This document shows, one piece after another, positions 56,540-64,000 of a stretch of 64,000 bases of DNA. The DNA is from Cyprinodon diabolis (Eukaryota > Chordata > Actinopteri > Cyprinodontiformes > Cyprinodontidae). A program made the translations under genes and the position numbers. The DNA lies in NCBI GenBank assembly GCA_030533445.1, contig CM060080.1:22397377-22461376 (forward strand). The letters run 5' to 3'. Numbering within the stretch: the stretch's first letter is position 1; each line of letters begins with the position of its first letter. Below the pieces are notes generated by a model that saw nothing but the letters and a program-made list of their open reading frames with translations, made no database searches and was not told where the DNA came from.

Positions 56540-59500
56540 CTTTTTAGGATATTTGAGTAAGACACCAATGTACCATTGAAGCCCTAAGAAATTGTAACTT
56601 CCAAACTTAAAGTTTTTAATAGGCTTGTGTTATAAGAGCTATAGTGCTGGGAAAGTATGCAGTCATTTAAAAAATCTGAGATATTTGTGGAGTATAAATT
56701 TTTTTTTCATGCGTACACTTAGTACCGATTCTATGCAACGTATTATAAAAAAGGCCCCTGAGAAGGACTGAGACAAATTTCCCAAGCTAGAAAAAGAGAT
56801 AACCTTTCTATCACAGCTTGTCTTGTCTGTGTTCATTGGTTCATGCTGGGCCTCAACGATGATCATGACTTCCAATTTTCTGTATGAGCTGCTTCCCGTG
56901 ACATGCTTCTTGAAGAGTTCAATAAATACCTCAACCTGATCTCATCTGTTTAAAGGGTCTTACTAGCCCTATCTGTATTATAGAAATAGTACTCCAGCTT
57001 GCTGGGTAATATACTGTTGATATGGAATTTTTGTAAGTTATTGTAGAGTCAATACAATTCTCTTAAAAGTAATATTGAAAAATGTGAGTCAATTTATTAC
57101 AACATGAGTGTAACCTTTTTACAAAACATGCAAAGACTTCAAAGCTTGATAAATGGTGCTAAGTGATCTAGTTATGTCAATGAAGAATGATTTTGTGTGT
57201 AGTCAGTACAACATGTGATGCTAAATATCTTTCAGGAGGTGCAAAAAATAAAATGCATTTGGAAAATTGAATATAACTGTTTCATGAAGCGTTATTTTGT
57301 GGTCTGAGTCCTTCTTTTGCATCACCCCACCCCAAACCAGCTTGCTTACTCTATATGCTTCCATAAACAGAATTAAATGTTTCATGAACCTCACACTAAA
57401 ATTGAATGCACTTTTTACTTTAGAACAATTGAGCTCAGGTTTGATCAATAAACTTACAGTATATGAGATGCAGCCCCGGTTAATTAGAAACATCAATTTG
57501 CCTTTTAATTGATAGCTTCCAATAAGATCCCAACTGACTAAACCCACAATGAGCAATAGAAAAAAAAATGTTTATGAGGTGATTATTCACACCATCCCCA
57601 ATACCGCATTGCCCTGGGCAGTGAGCCACATCACCTATGGGAGGAAGATCAATAGAGAAATATAAGCATCCCTCTTTGGCAACTAAATTTTCAAAGACTT
57701 GGAGTTGTAAAAGGGGGGTTTATTTAGGCATGATAACAAGAATGCATGAACGAGATATTGAAGATCTGAAAATCCACTTAGATTGTAAAAGGGAAGAATA
57801 GCTGGACTGGTATCTTCCGTAGCGGTATGCTAAAACAGTAGATGTACTACAGCAACATAAACATCACTCATCCAGGACTAAAAGTTGTGGAACCAAAAAA
57901 GGTAAGATTTAAGGAACAAATGGTTCACACTAACAAGTACGTCCTCTCAGATTAGTAGAAACAAAACTTAAAACCAATACATGTAGATTAAAAAAATATA
58001 TAAACGGCTTCTCCATCTCTTTTATTCACTTCAACTGTGTGAAGGTGAATAAATGCAGTACACTGATCCATTGTTGTAATGCCCTGGGCTCACTCAGCAA
58101 GCTTTTGCAGACGCTGGTGGAAGTGATGAGTGTTTACATGCTGCTGTCATATAATAGACCACAAATAGCCTCAGCTCAGTGGCTCGGTAAAAATACAACA
58201 ATAGAGGGGTGGGCAGAAGAAAAAAGGGGAATGGTGCAGATATGGAGAGTGTTTTAAGTAGGCTAAAAATGTAAAGGGTGGGTAGTCTCACGCTTAGTCG
58301 CTGGGGAGTAACTGGCGGCACGGTGGTGGCAGGAGAGGGGCGAGGAAACGCTATTGTCATAGGTCAGACATGTGGAGGACTGCATCTGCCTGGCAACAAT
58401 GCAAGGACACACATAGAACCTTCTTCCTTTCCCTTTCAGACACACATGCAAAAGCTCACTAAGCATTAAGAAATTGAAGGACATGCTGGGCATGATCCTC
58501 CATTTGTCTCAGTAGTATTCTGGCTGCTGTTTTCCCTTCTAAATAAATGACTATATGAAAAAAAAACACACAAACACATTTAAGCTCTTACGTACATCGC
58601 TGATCTGTTTAACCCAACTGTCCCAATCCCTCTCTGAGACAGATGGTGGAGATACAAGCTTTCAAAGCAGAGAGGACTTTCTCATCAAGGTGACAAACCG
58701 TCTGCACGATGAACTTGCCTGGAGTGCTGCTGCTCTTGGAGAGCAACAGGCAAAACAGGCAGCAAGCTGCAGGCTTTAAGTTAAATCCAACTCATGTTGC
58801 AAGAAAAAAGTGGGTTTTCGATATAAATATCTTTATTAGTTATAGGATGCAATAAATACATCAATTTAGAAAAGCATCAGTCACAGGAAGAAAAACAGAG
58901 TTACAGTAGAGTTGTGCAAATGCATGTGGGTTTCACTTTCTGTGAAAACCCTCCAAATCCTGAAGTCGGTTTGGCACAGATTACCTTTTTCTTTGCTTCT
59001 CATCACAACAGAGAATTTTTTTTTTTTTTACTTTTAGCAGCTTGTAACAAGTTGAAAAACAAATGAGCCCTTTGTTTCCTTTTATAATCTAATTCCACCG
59101 TCATAACATTGAACTGCTGACTTCAATCATGACTGTTCCTCAACTTACAGCATGTTCTTTTTATTATTATTTTGCTGTCAGTCTTTGCATGTTCACAAAC
59201 TGAATATACTCAGCATGGTTTCAGCTCCATATACTTCACTAGGGCCCACATTTCACAAGGCAGATATGGAATTTCAGATAAGTTTATCACATTTCACCTA
59301 AGCAGTCCTCTCGTTACCAGGGAGGACAGGCAGTCTTGTGATTTTATTTAAACCTTACCAAAGTTCAGCATCAATAGCTGCGTTTCCATTATAAATGTGT
59401 GCAAAACATTGTCAATATTCTACTAGTGTGGAAAAAAAAAGATTCACCAATGTGGTTTCTGCAATTAAATCACATGAAAATACGCTTGTTCATGTGATCA

Positions 59501-60175
59501 ATCATTAAACACATGCCGTGCAATGATCTTCGTCTTTTTGCCAAGTACTGTAGTAACCTCTGATTGATAATTCTATAACTCGTGTGATACCAAACCAGTA
59601 TTGCCATTATAGTTTGGTGAAATGCACCAATTTCAATATGACCGTAAAGCCACCTCACCCCAACGCCAAAAACCTTTAATCAATAATGAATGAAAACGCA
59701 GCTAGTGTTGTTTTCAGGCTATTAAAGTCAACTTAGTAAAAGAAAAAAAAACAAAAAAAAAACAACAACAATTATCAAGCTGCCTTTTCTCAATAGGCAC
59801 AAAAATACCAGAAAAATATTCATCCTTTAACAAGCGGATAAAAAACACGGGCTCATTCAAAGATTAAAGAGTTAATCCAGATTTTCTGCAGGGAAGTTTC
59901 AAGAAGTTATCAGTTTTAGTTCTCATACTTAGTTATGGCATGAATTGAGCTGGGCCCAACTCTGAATAATAAGATGATACCAAAAGTTTTGTTTTTCTTT
60001 AGAAGAGTAAAAGAGTAAAACGTTTTGACCATTTACTAAATGCATTTTAATGGCTCTATAATCATCTGAGTTTGACCACTTACTTGGTTTTTATTTAAAC
60101 AGGGTTCTTAACAGGATTTTCCAATCTTTCCTCCATGTTGGAGGCAATGTTCATATATCCTCTTAATATGCAAAC
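56540..60175. other. intergenic, nothing firm
   Basis: No gene identified. A stretch at 58620-58780 stays open on the plus strand with an acceptor-like site (CTCTCTGAGACAG, ending 58642) and a possible donor (58690), but no family match. Homopolymer and AC-type simple tracts are scattered (for example 58558-58578 and 59740-59775). Confidence 0.4.
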
Positions 60176-60177
60176 TG

Positions 60178-60482
60178 CGACGCAGTGGTAGACACTTCTC
60201 TCTGCCTTCAAAACTTTAACTCTGTCTGCTAATAGGATGGAAACATGTTAGCTCAAGGTTAGTCTAAAGGGCACTAGGTTTGAGTTTTCATACCTCTATT
60301 CTTACATGCATTTTTAAATAATAATGCAAATGTGTTTTAAAATAAGTTTCCACAATCATCACACTGATTAAAATTCAGTGCGTTGACCTGATTAATGTGT
60401 AATTTTGACAACATTCAGTGTAACCAACGGTTGTACTGAAATTCACTGGACAGAACCATGAGGGAAGAAGCCTAGATGACAG
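60178..60482 (+). repeat. SINE family S, copy 1
   Basis: Head GCAGTGGTAGACAC (A-box-like, about 60183) is degenerate. The 3' part (60342-60482) matches 63414-63552, including ATTAAAA..CAGTGC, TTTTGACAAC, and GAACCATGAGGGAAGAAGCC followed by AGATGACA. Confidence 0.5.
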
Positions 60483-62791
60483 TCAAAGGGCATAAAAATA
60501 AAGGATAAATAATTTATCTTACTGTGTATTGAAAATAGAGTGTAGAAAAACAGAACTCAGGTTGGATCAATTTATGTAATTAGAAAAAAGTAATAAAATA
60601 GATTAAAAACTACTTTTAAAATGCAAATCATTTCAAAGCAGTCTTAGCTGCTATGTTAACAAAAAAGTACAGTTGCATTATGGTTAATTCTGGCGTAAAC
60701 CCCTGCCTGTGATTGGTCTGGTCTGTTTTAACCAGACTGGCCAGTCAGGCTGAACCCTTGGATGGTGCACATTAGGACCTGGAAAAGCACCGGAATGAGC
60801 AGAATGTTCAACCTTAGCCCCGAAATGACAGATTGTTTTAACATCCAAATGTTTACCTCTTTAGTGAATTTAAAGTGGCCTGACAAGTTTCAGCTAATCA
60901 GGACGATCATTAATTTAAGACTGCAACATATTCTATTTTTTAATATATCCTATTATGTTAAAATACTTTGTTTTCTTAAATGGCTTAAGTAAGTTTATCA
61001 TAGGGGTCCTTCTGAAAAAACCATTACCCGTCTACTGCTCTGTTTGCTGCCTCATTTTTTAAAAATTCATAATTAATTTATCTGATCAGGTAAAGAAACT
61101 AATACTGATAACTTCTCCCTTTAAAAAAAAGCAATATAAAAGTCTCATACCGACCTTTCTTAAACAGCTCCTTCATTATAAATAACCAATTGACACCAAA
61201 CTTTGTTTTTGTCCCATAACTTCAGCTAAAAACAAACAGGATGAGAACAAAGGAGTGTTCAGATCACCAAAGAGCTGTGGAACAGTCACCTTTGAAGGCT
61301 TGTGGAGGGCTCAGCTGGAGTCCCATTCACAATAAGAACGGATCACCCAATTTCTATTGTGCTTATTTTTTTTTGTTTTGTATTTTCTGGCAAGTTTTGC
61401 CAGTGTGAAGAACACCTAATTTATCCCGAGCCTGCCAACAGCCTCGCTGTGTGACTTCGCCCACTTCACCCTCCGGCTTTGTAAATAAAACAGAAAGCTT
61501 TAAAAGAACGACTCCATGGACTCCTTTCACCAACACTGTTGAAGGACAGATCCTTGCCTGACAGCTCCTCCTACTCTGTCACAGGGATGAAGCAGTGGAA
61601 GCAGCTTTAATCTCTGCTTTTCTTAGCTGTAGCCAAGGCACTGCTGGATCAGAGAAACCTGACATCTCACAACTGATCAGATTCTCTTCAGTTTATCTGT
61701 CTTTTTTTATTTTTTTTATAAAAGAATCACATCTGCTTCTACGTTTGTTGAAGCATATGCGCAAGGAAACATTTTGTTTGCATCGCAGTTGTTCAATTCA
61801 AGTCTTATAAAAATACTATTTCCTGCTTAGAGGTTATTTAAATATCAAAGCAGATTTCTACAATAAAAGTAATTATTCCTTTTTTTAGCAGTTTGGTGAA
61901 AGGCATTTTGTCTGTCAGAATATACAAATAATTATATTAAACACATGCAACTCACCACAGACAGCTGTGATATTGATAGTGAATAAATGGGTCTATATAA
62001 TTGTGCTAGTGGAAATTGTGTTTAAGCATGTTTACATCAGCTTTGTCTCTATAAGGTCTTGCTGCTAATCGACTGGCTGATTAGGGTCTCAGGCTCTCTA
62101 CCGTTTGATCTACAGCCGGGTTCAAACGTCTGGCATACATCTGCCTCACTGTCAATCATGGTAACTCTCTGCCGTATTACATAAGAGCACAACTCTGACA
62201 ACTGTTGCTGAAAACACACAGCTCAGAGTGCATTGCTGAAATGTTAAAGAGATGATTCAGCTTATAGGCAAGTTATCCTTTTGTCACCAAAGGATTAAAG
62301 TTCCATATAATCCTGAACCATTTCTGAAAAGCTATGTAATCGCTCTGAATTTTACCCCATCATTTGAGAGCTGAGGGGAGACTTTCTTTTTTTCCAAGCG
62401 ACATTTAATTGCAACAAAGCCCTTGAGCTTCTATGTGAGCAGAGGTGGCAGAGAGGACCAGCTGTGGGAGCCTGAGAGTTCAGCAGCTCATGTGTTTCAG
62501 CACCGTCCTATAAGAGGCGGGTGTAAGTGTAAATATTGAAAACACACAAAGGTATTGGACTTCAATCACATAGAGGATAGTTAGAGAAGAATTTGTAATA
62601 TTATATAAACTCCTCTCTGTGTGAATATAACAAGAGTGAAATTTCTAACTGTAGGTGTTTCACTACAGTCTACAGGAGCAGTCGAAGTGTGGTTTCCACT
62701 AACTGGACTTTAAGAAGAGAGACAGGATCAACAGCATTAGCTTGAGTTTTAGTTCAGGATATAAATAAAGATTAGCTTATTTCAACATTTA
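60483..62791. other. intergenic, possibly unique regulatory sequence
   Basis: No gene or repeat termini found. 61230-61600 and 62040-62520 are less AT-rich and look unique. They could be conserved non-coding DNA, which only comparison with other fish would show. Confidence 0.35.
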
Positions 62792-63777
62792 CACTGCAAA
62801 AATCTAAATATGAAATAATAATAATAAAACAAAGGAAAAAATCTCTTGAAGTAAGTCTATTAGCTTTAGCTGAGCAGATAAATTTGTATTTTGGCCCCTA
62901 AAATATGTTCAATTATAACAATGCAAAAAAAAAAAAAGAAACATAAGTATTGCTTTCTTGAAATAAGAATTTTCTTTTGTTTTTAGAAACTTTGGAAAAC
63001 AATTTGCCCATGGAATTAGAAAAATTAGAAAAAAAATAAAACCCATTCTCTTATTTGAAGTGGACAACATCAAAATTATTTAAGAGCAAAAATAATTATC
63101 CCATCGCCAGATCCTCATATTTACCTCCTAAGATTTAGGGCAACAACACTGGTTCTAAGACATGTTTTCTTATTTTGGTTTAGATTTTGTACTTAAATGA
63201 TATAACCCAGAGAGACGTGTTGATCCACCTGCAGCCGCAGCAACGCTGCGTTTTATTGGGTACAAACAGATCTCTGTCTGCTGGTGGAGTGGTAGCGCAG
63301 GCATTCGCCTGCAAGCACTCAGGATGTCTGATTCAATTCTACAGGCTGAAAGCTTGGATTTCATGTTTTCATAGAAAAGTATGTGTACATAAGGAGATAG
63401 ACATTTCTAAAAACAAAGTTTCTGCAACTGTGGTGCTCATTAAAACCCAGTGCATCAGCCTCATTTATGTGTCAATTTGACAACTGTCAGCGTAAGCAGC
63501 TGTTGCACTGAAATATGCTGGAAAGAACCATGAGGGAGGAAGCCCAGATGACATTTGAATGGTCAATCAGTCTAAGCTCAGTGTAATGGTGAGAAATTTG
63601 CAGCATAGTAGCTTACTATGCTCAAATAGACTATTCAGAACCCCGATGGAGAGGTGTTATTTTAAGTGCACAAAATCTAATTCCACTGGCAAATCATTTT
63701 ACTTCCCAACTTAAATCAGGTTTAAATACACGTAATCCAAGAAAATTTTAGTCACTTTTAGTTCCCTTTTTGCAGTG
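62792..63777. mobile_element. CACTA/EnSpm-like non-autonomous element
   Basis: Left end CACTGCAAAAATC and right end CCCTTTTTGCAGTG form a terminal inverted repeat (CACTGCAAAAA) 986 bp apart, with TA on each side. CACTGCAAAA termini are typical of teleost EnSpm-like elements. The interior is rich in CTTGAAATAAG/TCTTATTT subterminal motifs and has been invaded by the SINE at 63283-63552. No transposase. Confidence 0.6.
63283..63552 (+). repeat. SINE family S, copy 2
   Basis: The tRNA-derived head GGTGGAGTGGTAGCGCAGG...CCTGCAAGC (tRNA-Ala(TGC)-like anticodon region) and B-box-like GATTCAATTC are at 63283-63347. The ~200-bp body is shared with 60178-60482. The head is decayed in the T-arm, so it is not a functional tRNA gene. 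Confidence 0.6.
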
Positions 63778-64000
63778 TAACATCTGCATATGTCAGCAAA
63801 TCTAAAAAAAAACAAAACAACCCATCTTATTAGAAAGAAATTATTATTGTCCAGATTTGGAATCAGCAGTTAAAGGTTACCCATAAAGTTCTCCTCTTTA
63901 TGGAAATTATACATATTTAAAGACGTTTCATGAATTTCATACCAGGATTGATCAGTAAATAAAGGCCTCACTACATTAATATGCAGCGTCACAAATACTA
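63778..64000. other. window edge, nothing recognised
   Basis: AT-rich and non-coding. Confidence 0.4.

Noticed and set aside
58620..58780. Possible exon on the plus strand
   Set aside because: An acceptor-like site (ending 58642) and a donor-like GTGACA (58690) exist, but there is no homology, no partner exon and no matching phase to support a gene.
63283..63347. tRNA-Ala-like sequence
   Set aside because: The T-arm is broken and the sequence continues into a body shared with another repeat copy, so it is a SINE head and not a tRNA gene.
1..64000. Search for CRISPR arrays, operons, toxin-antitoxin or defence systems
   Set aside because: The sequence is plainly eukaryotic (spliced gene, vertebrate-type transposons). 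No regularly spaced identical repeats and no clustered intronless genes are present.

Overview
The window looks like nuclear DNA of a teleost fish. It is AT-rich, genes are split by GT-AG introns, and it is packed with repeats typical of fish genomes: many short hAT DNA transposons with 8-bp target-site duplications (TSDs), a Harbinger MITE, a CACTA-like element, a Tc1 remnant, L2/Rex-, L1/Tx1- and RLE-type LINE pieces, tRNA-derived SINEs and Gypsy-like LTRs. No bacterial operon, CRISPR array, rRNA or functional tRNA gene is visible. The species cannot be named from this alone.

Two host genes can be supported. The clear one is on the plus strand at 47.5-56.5 kb. It is a seven-exon kyphoscoliosis peptidase-like (KY family) gene encoding 843 residues, with an intact Cys/His/Asp transglutaminase-like triad. 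A promoter with CCAAT, MEF2-like, E-box and TATA-like elements precedes an apparently non-coding first exon, and a five-codon uORF overlaps the main start codon. Its 4.2-kb fourth intron holds a LINE fragment, a 919-bp hAT with a decayed BED zinc finger, a SINE end and a possible in-frame cassette exon.

The second gene is on the minus strand. A CpG-rich promoter-like patch at 25.84-25.97 kb is followed by a coding first exon (25621-25684) and, after a 5.2-kb intron, a phase-compatible second exon (20240-20440). Together they read as the start of a small, probably membrane-associated protein that I cannot name with confidence. Its 3' end is not resolved.

The rest is mostly repeats. From left to right: SINE, LINE and hAT pieces (0.5-12.3 kb); an RLE-type LINE remnant (13.4-14.4 kb); a Harbinger MITE (17 kb); an inverted pair of retroelement tails (19 kb); repeats inside the minus-strand intron, including a 24-base poly-G tract; a three-level nest of hAT elements (28.6-31.0 kb), each with a perfect 8-bp TSD; LINE tails, a Tc1 remnant and a solo LTR (35-42 kb); an L1-like ORF1 remnant (42.3-43.3 kb); and a complete, young, non-autonomous LTR retrotransposon (45.36-46.47 kb) just upstream of the KY-like gene. 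Right of that gene (56.5-64 kb) I see no gene, only two copies of one SINE family and a CACTA-like element.

All calls rest on reading the sequence. No database search or alignment program was run. Splice sites are judged by eye, and repeat family names beyond the superfamily level are tentative.
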